Origin: Alphaproteobacteria bacterium
Lineage (GTDB): Bacteria > Myxococcota_A > UBA796 > CAJQPC01
Reading direction: 5' to 3'
NCBI GenBank assembly: GCA_020632795.1
Contig: JACKEV010000006.1
Location: forward strand, 1,608,501-1,672,500
DNA length: 64,000 bases
The notes below the pieces were generated by a model. It worked only from the letters and a program-made list of their open reading frames with translations, did not search any database and was not told the origin of the DNA. Positions 57,244-64,000 of this stretch are shown piece after piece (the stretch's first letter is position 1; the number at the start of each line of letters is the position of its first letter). A program made the translations under genes and the position numbers.

Positions 57244-57620
57244 ACCTCGGGGTGGCGGCCCTGCTGATGCTCGCAGGTTGCGGCGACAGGGACGCCGACA
57301 CCGGCCTGTGTGACCGCACCCCGCCCCTCACCTACGAGGGGTTCGGGGTGGGCTTCATGGACAAGCACTGCACGGCCTGCCACTCCTCGCTGCTGCGGGA
57401 AGAGCAGCGCAACGACGCCCCCGTGGGCATCGACATGGACAGCTACGTCGAGGTCATGCGCTTCGCCGAGCGCATCGAGGCCCGCGTGGTCACGCCGGAG
57501 GTCCCCACCATGCCTCCCGGGGGCGGGCCCACGGCCGAGGAGATCGCCCAACTGAATGAATGGCTGGCCTGCAAGGTCTATCCGGACGCGGCGATCTGGT
57601 TCGCCGAGGAGGGTGAGTGA
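57240..57620 (+). CDS. Small CxxCH lipoprotein (cytochrome-c-like)
   Basis: The 126-aa protein has a lipoprotein signal (GVAALLMLAGC) and a single haem-binding motif HCTACHSSL. TMPPGGGPTAEEIAQLNEWL matches the C-terminal helix and Met/Pro region of cytochrome-c-like domains of this operon type. It overlaps the DUF1501 gene by four bases (ATGA). It may pass electrons or act as a planctomycete-type cytochrome module for the neighbouring DUF1549/DUF1501 pair. Confidence 0.8.
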   Translation: MNLGVAALLMLAGCGDRDADTGLCDRTPPLTYEGFGVGFMDKHCTACHSSLLREEQRNDAPVGIDMDSYVEVMRFAERIEARVVTPEVPTMPPGGGPTAEEIAQLNEWLACKVYPDAAIWFAEEGE

Positions 57621-58282
57621 TGCTCCTGCTCGCCGCGCTGACGCTGGGGTGCTCGGAGTACACCGTCCGCGAGCCGCCCAAGGTGCCGCCCGCGCAGCCC
57701 CCGGGCCGCGAGGTCGACGGGCTGGGCAGCGCGCCGGACTGGACGAGCTGCTACGAGGGCTACTGGGGGCACTACAGCAACTTCGACGTCACCCACCCCG
57801 ACGTCTTCCCCGACGGCCTCCCGGTGGACGACACCGCGGGTGACGCCGTCGCGGACACCGACCCCGGCGACCCCCACGAGCTGGACTGGTGGGACGACCC
57901 CACCTTCACCCGCTTCGACGCCAGCCTGGAGTTCGGCACCAACTGGTGGCCGGTGGACGAGGATCGCGAGGGCGACCCCGCGCTGTTCGCGGTGCGGTGG
58001 AACGCCTGGATGCGGGTCTACGACCGCGGCGAGATCGAGTTCGTGCTCGGGGCCGCCGACGACGCCTGGGTCTTCTGGAAGGGGGAGCAGATCGCCGCCC
58101 AGCCGGGGCTCCACCCCTTCGAGACCGAGCGGATCCGGGTGAGCGTGGACGCCGGGCAGGCCCCCATCGAGCTGTACTACGCCCACCGGGGCAGCCCGGA
58201 GAGCGGCTTCCGCTTCCGCGTGGTCGAGGGCGACGTGAAGGTCTGCCTGCCCGAGTACGAGGACGAGAGCGCCGACGAGTAG
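57620..58282 (+). CDS. PA14/fibro-slime-like lipoprotein, last gene of the operon
   Basis: The 220-aa protein has the signal MLLLAALTLGC and a Pro-rich linker. The domain at about 110-205 (AWMRVYDRGEIEFVLGAADD, AWVFWKGEQIAAQPGLHPFE, IELYYAHRGSPESGFRFRV) fits the PA14/fibro-slime beta-barrel that binds carbohydrate or forms adhesive surface layers. ATG 57620 overlaps the previous stop and follows a GGAGGG site. The C-terminus is acidic. Confidence 0.78.
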   Translation: MLLLAALTLGCSEYTVREPPKVPPAQPPGREVDGLGSAPDWTSCYEGYWGHYSNFDVTHPDVFPDGLPVDDTAGDAVADTDPGDPHELDWWDDPTFTRFDASLEFGTNWWPVDEDREGDPALFAVRWNAWMRVYDRGEIEFVLGAADDAWVFWKGEQIAAQPGLHPFETERIRVSVDAGQAPIELYYAHRGSPESGFRFRVVEGDVKVCLPEYEDESADE

Positions 58283-58286
58283 GCGC

Positions 58287-58946
58287 TCAGTTGAAGGTGA
58301 AGCCCACCAGCAGCGAGCCGCCGACCCGGTAGTACCGGCTCTCGAAGCGCCAGCCGTCGATGGCGATGGCCTCGGCGCCGTGCAGCTCGGCCCAGCCGCG
58401 CAGCTCGCCGCTGACCGCGACGCGCCGGGACAGGAAGTGATCGACGCCCGCGCCGATCGCGACGCCGGGGCCTCGGCTGATGCGATCGCCCTCCAGGGTG
58501 CCGTACTGCAGCCCCCACCAGGATGAGCACAGCCCGGCCGAGGCGCTGAGGAACGGGAAGGTCGGTGGCTCGGTGAACGAGCGCTTCATGCCGACCTGGA
58601 TGCGCATGGTCCGGGTCTGGATGCTGGGCGCTGGTCCATCGTTTTCTACCGATTCCCAGCCCATGTAGGACCGACGGGTCCCGACGAGCGCCATCAGGAG
58701 CCAGCGCTCGGTGAGCGCGTAGGCCGCGTTCAGCTCGCCCCCGAGGTGCAGCACGCCGTCGCCGCGCCCCTGGCCGAACCCCTCCTCCGTGATAAGAGGT
58801 GTCGAGACGACAGGCACTTCCAGCTTGAGTCCCAGCTCAAGATCGTGGATGCTCTCCCCTGCGGCTGACCGGGATGGCAGCCCCAAGACAAGGGCCAACG
58901 CGCAGCGGCGCGCGAGGACACGGAAGTTGACGGCCCGAACCTGCAC
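58287..58946 (-). CDS. Outer-membrane beta-barrel candidate
   Basis: The 219-aa protein has a signal (CALALVLGLPSRSAAG) followed by alternating amphipathic strands (ELNAAYALTERWLLMALVGT, MRIQVGMKRSF, RVAVSGELRGWAELHG) and ends in YYRVGGSLLVGFTFN, the aromatic-terminated last strand typical of outer-membrane barrels. No closer family is recognised. It starts four bases after the DUF1501 operon, in convergent orientation. Confidence 0.75.
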   Translation of the reverse strand: MQVRAVNFRVLARRCALALVLGLPSRSAAGESIHDLELGLKLEVPVVSTPLITEEGFGQGRGDGVLHLGGELNAAYALTERWLLMALVGTRRSYMGWESVENDGPAPSIQTRTMRIQVGMKRSFTEPPTFPFLSASAGLCSSWWGLQYGTLEGDRISRGPGVAIGAGVDHFLSRRVAVSGELRGWAELHGAEAIAIDGWRFESRYYRVGGSLLVGFTFN

Positions 58947-58967
58947 AGCTCCTTCCTAACACGCTCG

Positions 58968-59408
58968 ATGCTGCTCCTCGCCCTCGCGTTCTCCCTCAAC
59001 CTCACGACCGCCACCGCCCAGGCCCAGCCCCGGGACGTCGCGCGGGTCCAGGCCGGCGAAGACATCGTCGCCTGGCGCCAGCTCTCCGCGCTCCCTGCGG
59101 CGGCGCAGCCTGAGGCCCTGCAGGCCTTCGTGCAGGAGTTCCCCTCCTCTCCCCTGGCCGAGGTCGCGCTGCGCCGGCTCATGGAGCTGGAGCTCTCGCC
59201 GCCGGACCTGCCCGCGGTCACCCTCACCCGCCTCAACAACTCCTACCTCAGCCATGAGCAGGCGCTCCAGCGCACCCCCGCGCAGGTCGCCGTGGCCACG
59301 GTCGAGCTGTCCTCATCCGAGCCGCCCACCCGCGTCCGCAGGGGCCGGTGGTGGCGACGCTCAGCCCTGTCGCGGCTCCGCGGCGAAAGCACCGCCAAGC
59401 CGGCCTGA
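58968..59408 (+). CDS. Exported protein of unknown function
   Basis: The 146-aa protein has the signal LLLALAFSLNLTTATAQA, then a helical stretch (AWRQLSALPAAAQPEALQAF, SSPLAEVALRRLMELE) like the first TPR-type helices seen in YbgF-type proteins, and an Arg-rich C-terminus. It lies 21 bases from the start of the divergent barrel gene. Function is unknown. Confidence 0.65.
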   Translation: MLLLALAFSLNLTTATAQAQPRDVARVQAGEDIVAWRQLSALPAAAQPEALQAFVQEFPSSPLAEVALRRLMELELSPPDLPAVTLTRLNNSYLSHEQALQRTPAQVAVATVELSSSEPPTRVRRGRWWRRSALSRLRGESTAKPA

Positions 59409-59411
59409 CGC

Positions 59412-60008
59412 TCAGCGAAACGCCGCCATCCAGGGCTCCTGGGGGGGCGTGTCGCAGAGGCGATACATGAGCACGTCATCGCACCAGGTGCCGTCGGCCA
59501 GCCGGTACTCCCGGGGCCGGTAGCCCTCCCGCTCGAAGCCGAAGGCCTTGTAGAGGCCGATGGCGCGCTCGTTGTGGGCGAACACGTTCAGGCCCAGCTT
59601 GCAGATGACCGGGTTGTGGGTGGCCCAGTCGACGCAGGCGGACATCAGCGCCCGCCCGACCCCGATCCCTCGGGCCTCGTGCAGGACGTAGATCTCCAGC
59701 TTGCCGACGTGGCGCATCCGGCGCAGCCGCCCCCCCTGGACGATGACCATGCCGACCAGCGCGCCGTCGACGCGGGCGACCAGGAAGCAGCAGTTGTTGG
59801 CCCCCGTCAGCTCCCGGATGACGGCGACCTTCATCTCCACGGTGTCGGTCAGCTCGTCGGGCTCGGTGATGAACCAGCGGCGCTCCTGCAGCACAGCGCG
59901 GTGGACGCGCAGCACGTCGGCCGCGTCCGCCGGGCGAGCCCGCTCCACCACGATGACTCGCCCATCCTTGCCGGTTGTGCGCCAGCGCATCGTCAGCCCA
60001 CGCTCCAC
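59412..60008 (-). CDS. GNAT family N-acetyltransferase
   Basis: The 198-aa protein has the GNAT fold: RARPADAADVLRVHRAVLQE at the N-terminus, KLEIYVLHEARGIGVGRALM with the acetyl-CoA loop (R/Q-x-x-G-x-G/A type: ARGIGVG), then LGLNVFAHNERAIGLYKAFGF. It looks RimI/YhhY-like. The start is uncertain: GTG 60008 or ATG 59990. The substrate cannot be told. Confidence 0.88.
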   Translation of the reverse strand: MERGLTMRWRTTGKDGRVIVVERARPADAADVLRVHRAVLQERRWFITEPDELTDTVEMKVAVIRELTGANNCCFLVARVDGALVGMVIVQGGRLRRMRHVGKLEIYVLHEARGIGVGRALMSACVDWATHNPVICKLGLNVFAHNERAIGLYKAFGFEREGYRPREYRLADGTWCDDVLMYRLCDTPPQEPWMAAFR

Positions 60009-60080
60009 CTTCCTGGGTTGACCCTATTCCATCGGGCCCGCAGGTGGAAGGGCGGGGCTGCGCTGACCGGAGGATGTTCC

Positions 60081-61688
60081 CTACCTGGCGGCGTCGGAGG
60101 CACGCGGGGCGACCGCGCCGGCGTCGGCGCCGGTCATCCCGGTCATGCGGGCCTCGAAGGTGCCCAGGGCCTTGGCGCGCTCGACGGCCGGGTTGCGCAG
60201 CAGGGCGCGCATACGGCCGATGCCGGCCTTGGCGATGGAGGCGAAGGGCCGGGCGTAGTCGCTGGTGGCCACGCGGACGACGCGCGGGTCGATCAGCGCC
60301 TTGAGCACCGGGTGAGGCATGCGCCCGGACTTCGAGAGGTAGAGCAGCACGTTGGTGTAGGTGTCGTTCTTCTCGAAGTACATCTTGTCGTAGATCTCGG
60401 CCTTCTCGTCGTGGACCAGGCCGTCGCGGGTGGCCAGGGTGTGCAGCGAGGTGCCGGGGTAGAAGATGACCGAGAAGGCCTGGAGCCGGTAGGGCTTGGG
60501 CAGCTCGGAGATGAGCCGCAGGGTGTCGAGCTTGTCGTCCAGGGTCTCGTAGGGCAGGTCGTAGATGATGTCGTACTGCGGGGGCGCGGTGCGGTCGGCG
60601 TACTTCGTGATGATCTCGGCCGAACGCAGGATCTTGTCGTTGCCCATCGTGGAGCGCTTCATCATCTTCTGGATGCGCGGGCTGCCGTGCTCGATGCCCA
60701 TCTGGATGCAGTGCAGGCCGGCGTCGACCAGGGCCTCGTACTTCTCCTCGGTGATGGTGCCCGGGGAGCCCAGCAGGTAGAAGGGGTCGCCCACCCGGCG
60801 CTTGTACTCCTCGGCGAAGCGCAGCATGTCCGGCAGGGGGCGGCCAAAGAAGGAGTCGTCGGAGAACCAGATGAAGTTGATGAAGGGGTAGTCCCGCTTG
60901 ACGTTCTCCAGCTCGACGATGACGTCCTCGACCGAGCGGTAGCGCACGTAGCGCTGGCGCTTGTAGAGGTCGCGGTAGAAGCTGTTGCCGCAGTAGGTGC
61001 AGGCGTGGGGGCAGCCGCGCCCGGTCATGGTCTGGTAGCCGATCTTGCCGAACATGCGGCTGACCGTGCCGTTGTGCAGATACCGCCGCAGCAGATCCTT
61101 GGTGAGCGGCGTGATCTCGCCCTCGAAGAGGATGTGGTGGTCGTCGAGGGAGAAGTCGGGGTGCGGGTAGGCGTCGAGCTCCTGCTCCAGGCTGCCGGGG
61201 GCGTTGCGGATGACGTCCTCTCCCCTGCGCCACACCAGGCCCTTGATGTCGCCGAGCTGGTCGGCCTGACCGGCCTCCAGCCGCTCGCAGAGCTTGAGGA
61301 TGAGGTCCTCGGCGTCGCCGATGGCCACGTAGTCCGCCCACTTCGCGCACTCGTCCGGGCGCACCGAGGGGTGGAAGCCCCCCCATATGACGGGGACGCC
61401 GTGGGCGTCCTTCACCGCGCGGGTGATCTGCCGGGCGGTGTCGAAGTAGTGGGTCATCAGCGTGACGCCGACGAGATCGGCGTCGGCGGTCAGGGCGACG
61501 AGCTGCGCGATGACCTCGGGGGGGTAGCGCTCCTCGCTCATCCGGATGTGGGTGAACTCCCCGTCTCCGGCGAAGTCCGGCATGCAGATGAAGCGGGTCT
61601 CGTGCCCCGCCTGGCGAAGCACCGCCGAGAGCGTGCGCAGCCCGTAGTTGGTGATGTCCGGGTACGGGCTGACCAGGGCGACCTTCAT
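60081..61688 (-). CDS. B12-binding-domain radical SAM protein
   Basis: The 535-aa protein has an N-terminal cobalamin-binding-like fold (residues 1-150, VALVSPYPDITNYGLRTLSA, VWRRGED, VIWGGFHPSVRPDECA) and a radical SAM core with CPHACTYC (about residue 226), where three Cys hold the [4Fe-4S] cluster. The GGFHPS step is typical of this class. Products include modified lipids, bacteriochlorophyll, hopanoids and natural products, so the reaction is unassigned. It stands alone on the minus strand. Confidence 0.9.
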   Translation of the reverse strand: MKVALVSPYPDITNYGLRTLSAVLRQAGHETRFICMPDFAGDGEFTHIRMSEERYPPEVIAQLVALTADADLVGVTLMTHYFDTARQITRAVKDAHGVPVIWGGFHPSVRPDECAKWADYVAIGDAEDLILKLCERLEAGQADQLGDIKGLVWRRGEDVIRNAPGSLEQELDAYPHPDFSLDDHHILFEGEITPLTKDLLRRYLHNGTVSRMFGKIGYQTMTGRGCPHACTYCGNSFYRDLYKRQRYVRYRSVEDVIVELENVKRDYPFINFIWFSDDSFFGRPLPDMLRFAEEYKRRVGDPFYLLGSPGTITEEKYEALVDAGLHCIQMGIEHGSPRIQKMMKRSTMGNDKILRSAEIITKYADRTAPPQYDIIYDLPYETLDDKLDTLRLISELPKPYRLQAFSVIFYPGTSLHTLATRDGLVHDEKAEIYDKMYFEKNDTYTNVLLYLSKSGRMPHPVLKALIDPRVVRVATSDYARPFASIAKAGIGRMRALLRNPAVERAKALGTFEARMTGMTGADAGAVAPRASDAAR

Positions 61689-61776
61689 CTTCGACTCTCA
61701 AGGGAGGTGCAGGTAGGCAGGATGCAAGGTACCCGCCCGGGCCGTCGGGTGTCCATCCGTTCGAGAGGCCCTGGGC

Positions 61777-62298
61777 TCATTCCCAGCCGTTCTTCTCCGC
61801 GATCTCGGTGACCACGTCGTCGTCCAGGATCACCTCGCGCCGGAAGAAGCGCACGGCCTTGTACTCGGTCTTGGAGTTGGGCTCCCAGATGAGGATGCTG
61901 CCGTCCTCGTGGCCCTCGAAGCGGTAGATCAGCAGCTCGGAGCGCTGGGCCTGGCGGCCGGCGAGCTTCTGACGGTCATGGGGGCGGCCCCAGGCCATCA
62001 GGACCTTGTCCTTGGTCCAGCCCACCTGCACGTCCCCGGCCACGATGTCGTCGCGCTCGGCGGCGTCGTACTTGTAGAAGTAGTCCCAGATCCCCAGCTC
62101 CTTGAGGTAGGCGTTGCGCTCCTCCTCGGTCTTGAGCTTGAGGTAGGTCTTGCGCTGGGCGTCCTCCATGAAGGGACGCAGGGCGTAGTAGTGGTCGAAC
62201 TCGGCGTCGCTGAGGTTCTTGACCCGCTTCTCCCAGGAGCAGCCGGTCGCGCCCGCGGCGAGCGCCACCAGCAGGAGCATGGACAGGGTGCGCTTCAT
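61777..62298 (-). CDS. GWxTD/BamE-like small lipoprotein
   Basis: The 173-aa protein starts at ATG 62298 with GGAGG seven bases upstream. The lipobox is AAGATGC. A helical part (KTYLKLKTEEERNAYLKELG) precedes VGWTKDKVLMAWGRPHDRQK and a beta sheet (ELLIYRFEGHEDGSILIWEP). The GWTKD...GRP pattern recalls GWxTD-domain and BamE/SmpA-type lipoproteins. It is 26 bases after the Bat gene pair on the same strand and may belong to the same outer-membrane stress unit. Confidence 0.75.
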   Translation of the reverse strand: MKRTLSMLLLVALAAGATGCSWEKRVKNLSDAEFDHYYALRPFMEDAQRKTYLKLKTEEERNAYLKELGIWDYFYKYDAAERDDIVAGDVQVGWTKDKVLMAWGRPHDRQKLAGRQAQRSELLIYRFEGHEDGSILIWEPNSKTEYKAVRFFRREVILDDDVVTEIAEKNGWE

Positions 62299-62324
62299 TG
62301 AAAAGCCTCCGTTTCGGTTGTCGT

Positions 62325-63068
62325 TTAACCGCTCGGCTCGGGAGGGGTGAGCGGGAATGGGGCGCGCGGATCCACGACCCCCAGAGCGTCCGCCCGCATC
62401 CACCCCCGGCGGCCGTCCGGCAGGGCGACCTGGACCTGATCGGCGACCCGCTCCCACAGGCGGACCTCGGCGCCTTCGTGCAGCTCGAAGATCACGACGC
62501 CGCCCCCGCCGGCGCTGCGGACCTGGGCCTGCTCCACCAGCACCACCGCGCCCGGGTAGGTGGACAGCTCCTGCCACGCCACCGCCGTGGAGGCCGCGAG
62601 CAGAACGCCGGGCACCCCGAGCAGCAGCGCGGGGATCTCGATTGGCAAGGGCCGCTTTCGCCGAATGAGCCCCAACGCGCCGACCAGGGCCAGCAGGATC
62701 GCCGCCCCCCAGCCCTGCTCGCGCAGGGAGAGGCTGTCCCGCCAGAACAACGCGGAGCCCTGGGCGGGCCACTCGATGCGATCGCGGGTCTCGCGGCGGG
62801 CCCGCTCCAGGTTGGCCACGGTGTCGCCGTCCCGGGGCATCAGGAGCGCGGCCCGGCGCCAGGCCAGCACCGCCTCGGCCAGCCGGCCCTCCCGGTAGAG
62901 GGCGTTGCCCAGGTTGTAGTAGACGTCTCCGTTGACCGCGCCAGCCTCCAGCGCCGCCAGGCCGTGGTCTACCGAGGCGCTGTAGTCCCCCTCCAGGTAG
63001 GCCGCGACGGCCTCCTCCTGGGGAGGTGCGGCCAGCGCGAGGCCCAGCATCAGCAGGAGCGCGGTCAT
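62325..63068 (-). CDS. BatE-like TPR/SH3 membrane protein
   Basis: The 247-aa protein has a signal, two TPR motifs (YYNLGNALYREGRLAEAVLAWRR), two membrane helices (about 120-170) and a C-terminal SH3-like domain (VRSAGGGGVVIFELHEGAEV, RRGWMRADALG). This TPR-TM-SH3 arrangement is that of BatE proteins in Bat (Bacteroides aerotolerance-like) operons. The start overlaps the BatD-like gene by four bases. Confidence 0.82.
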   Translation of the reverse strand: MTALLLMLGLALAAPPQEEAVAAYLEGDYSASVDHGLAALEAGAVNGDVYYNLGNALYREGRLAEAVLAWRRAALLMPRDGDTVANLERARRETRDRIEWPAQGSALFWRDSLSLREQGWGAAILLALVGALGLIRRKRPLPIEIPALLLGVPGVLLAASTAVAWQELSTYPGAVVLVEQAQVRSAGGGGVVIFELHEGAEVRLWERVADQVQVALPDGRRGWMRADALGVVDPRAPFPLTPPEPSG

Positions 63069-64000
63069 CGGACCTCCAGGAGGTGGGCGACGCAGGCCCG
63101 GACCCGCGCCCGCAGGTCGGCGTCCGCGCCCGCCCCGTACCGGGCCGCCTCCAGGTCGGCGTAGAGCGCGTCGACGGTGGAGGCCAGCTCCTCGGGGACC
63201 AGCCCCGCCGCCGTCTCCCGGTCCAATCCGGCCGAGGGGCGCCCCAGGGCGACCCCCAGCGCGTCGCGGAAGAGGTCCTCCAGCTCAGCGAGGGTGGCGT
63301 CGTCGGTCGCCAGCACACGCCCGCGGAGCTGCTTGCGCGGGTCGACCCGGGGTCGGCGCCGCCGGGCCACGTCCACCACCGTGAGGCCGAGCAGGGCCAC
63401 CCAGGGCGCCCCGCCCACCAGCCCGGCGAGGACGGGGTGGAGCAGCGCCGAGCCGCCGCCGACCCGGGGGTGGATGGGCAGGATGTCGTCCGCCAGCGCG
63501 GCGACGTCCTGGCGCGCGTCCGGGTCTCCCTCGGTGAACGAGGACAGCTCGCTGCCCGCCTCGCCCTCGACCACCAGCAGCTCGATGGGCTCGGTCGACA
63601 GGGTCGCGTACCCGCCCTGGGCCGGGTCGAAGACCTGGAGCGTGAGGGGCGCGATGGTCAGGGGCCCGGTGGCCTCGGGCACGATCGCGCGCCGGAACAC
63701 GCCCCGCGCCGTGTAGCTCCGATCCCGCACGGTGGCGGTGATCTCGGGCTCGTCGTCGTAGGCGCGGTAGCCGGCGTCCGCCGGGGGCGTGGGCAGGGTG
63801 AAGCCGTGCAGCGTGCCGTCGCCCCGGAGCGTGTACTCGATGGTGACCGACTCCCCCAGGGGGACGCGGGTGTCCTTGACGGCGTCGGTGAGGGTGAAGC
63901 TGCCCACCAGCCCCGACCAGGTCTCCGGGTCCCGCCCCGGCTCGGGCAGCTCCCGGACCACGAGGTCGGTGGGCTTCGTGCTGTACACCTCGTTGCGCAC
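63065..64000 (-). CDS. BatD-like membrane protein (N-terminus cut by the window end)
   Basis: 311 residues are visible. They comprise Ig-like oxygen-tolerance domains (LGESVTIEYTLRGDGTLHGF, GPLTIAPLTLQVFDPAQGG), one membrane helix (APWVALLGLTVVDVARRRR), and a cytoplasmic helical tail (LEDLFRDALGVALGRPSAGL). BatD stabilises Bat complexes under oxidative or envelope stress; the MoxR ATPase and other bat genes are expected beyond the window. The frame is open to base 64000, so the start is not seen. Confidence 0.85.
   Translation of the reverse strand: MRNEVYSTKPTDLVVRELPEPGRDPETWSGLVGSFTLTDAVKDTRVPLGESVTIEYTLRGDGTLHGFTLPTPPADAGYRAYDDEPEITATVRDRSYTARGVFRRAIVPEATGPLTIAPLTLQVFDPAQGGYATLSTEPIELLVVEGEAGSELSSFTEGDPDARQDVAALADDILPIHPRVGGGSALLHPVLAGLVGGAPWVALLGLTVVDVARRRRPRVDPRKQLRGRVLATDDATLAELEDLFRDALGVALGRPSAGLDRETAAGLVPEELASTVDALYADLEAARYGAGADADLRARVRACVAHLLEVR

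Overview
The window is high-GC DNA (third codon positions almost all G or C) from a Gram-negative bacterium that is probably a member of Myxococcota or a nearby deltaproteobacterial lineage. Reasons: two proteins end in MYXO-CTERM-like tails (Cys motif, hydrophobic helix, Arg cluster); many short lipoproteins have Asp/Ser/Thr-rich linkers; MopE-type Asp repeats and parallel beta-helix surface proteins are present; a DUF1549/DUF1501 pair is present; and there is a sigma-54 two-component system and a surA-pdxA operon. I see no tRNA, rRNA, IS element, integrase or CRISPR array.

Bases 1-18475 form an accessory island of very large NTPase proteins that resembles the NTP-dependent (STAND/NACHT, effector-associated-domain) conflict systems of multicellular bacteria. 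It holds: a protein of more than 2600 aa, cut by the window start, with nitrilase-like, NACHT, pentapeptide, 15 near-identical WD40 repeats and two further P-loop NTPase domains; an AAA-type ATPase fused to a trypsin-like protease with an intact His-Asp-Ser triad and a C-terminal EAD1-like death-fold domain; a metallophosphoesterase; a NACHT protein ending in a formylglycine-generating-enzyme (FGE)/C-type-lectin domain whose C-terminus looks like a variable region of a diversity-generating retroelement; and an EAD1-STAND-helical-repeat protein. The protease and the last STAND protein both carry EAD1-like domains, so they may dock on one another. This is the most likely place for an undescribed system.

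Bases 18.6-34.6 kb are mostly chromosomal: a membrane alkaline-phosphatase-superfamily enzyme, prfC, small lipoproteins, a starch-degrading pair (GH15 and GH13), a DUF423 protein, a NfeD/YqiJ-like membrane protein with two flotillin-like SPFH paralogues, and hflX, which appears to start at a non-canonical AUU codon.

Bases 34.6-38.0 kb hold a tandem array of six paralogous small exported proteins. On the minus strand follow a PpiC-type foldase, surA and pdxA (overlapping genes) and an M16 peptidase pair. On the plus strand a PEGA-like protein, a histidine kinase and an NtrC-type regulator lie upstream of a sigma-54-like promoter and an RTX-repeat secreted protein.

Bases 48.9-58.3 kb encode surface proteins: a beta-helix protein with a MYXO-CTERM tail, a MopE/beta-helix lipoprotein, and a tightly packed plus-strand operon of lipoproteins, a DUF1549-like protein, a Tat-exported DUF1501 protein, a CxxCH lipoprotein and a PA14-like protein. 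The last 6 kb hold an outer-membrane barrel candidate, a GNAT acetyltransferase, a B12-binding radical SAM enzyme, a GWxTD/BamE-like lipoprotein and the batE-batD end of a Bat operon, cut by the window end.
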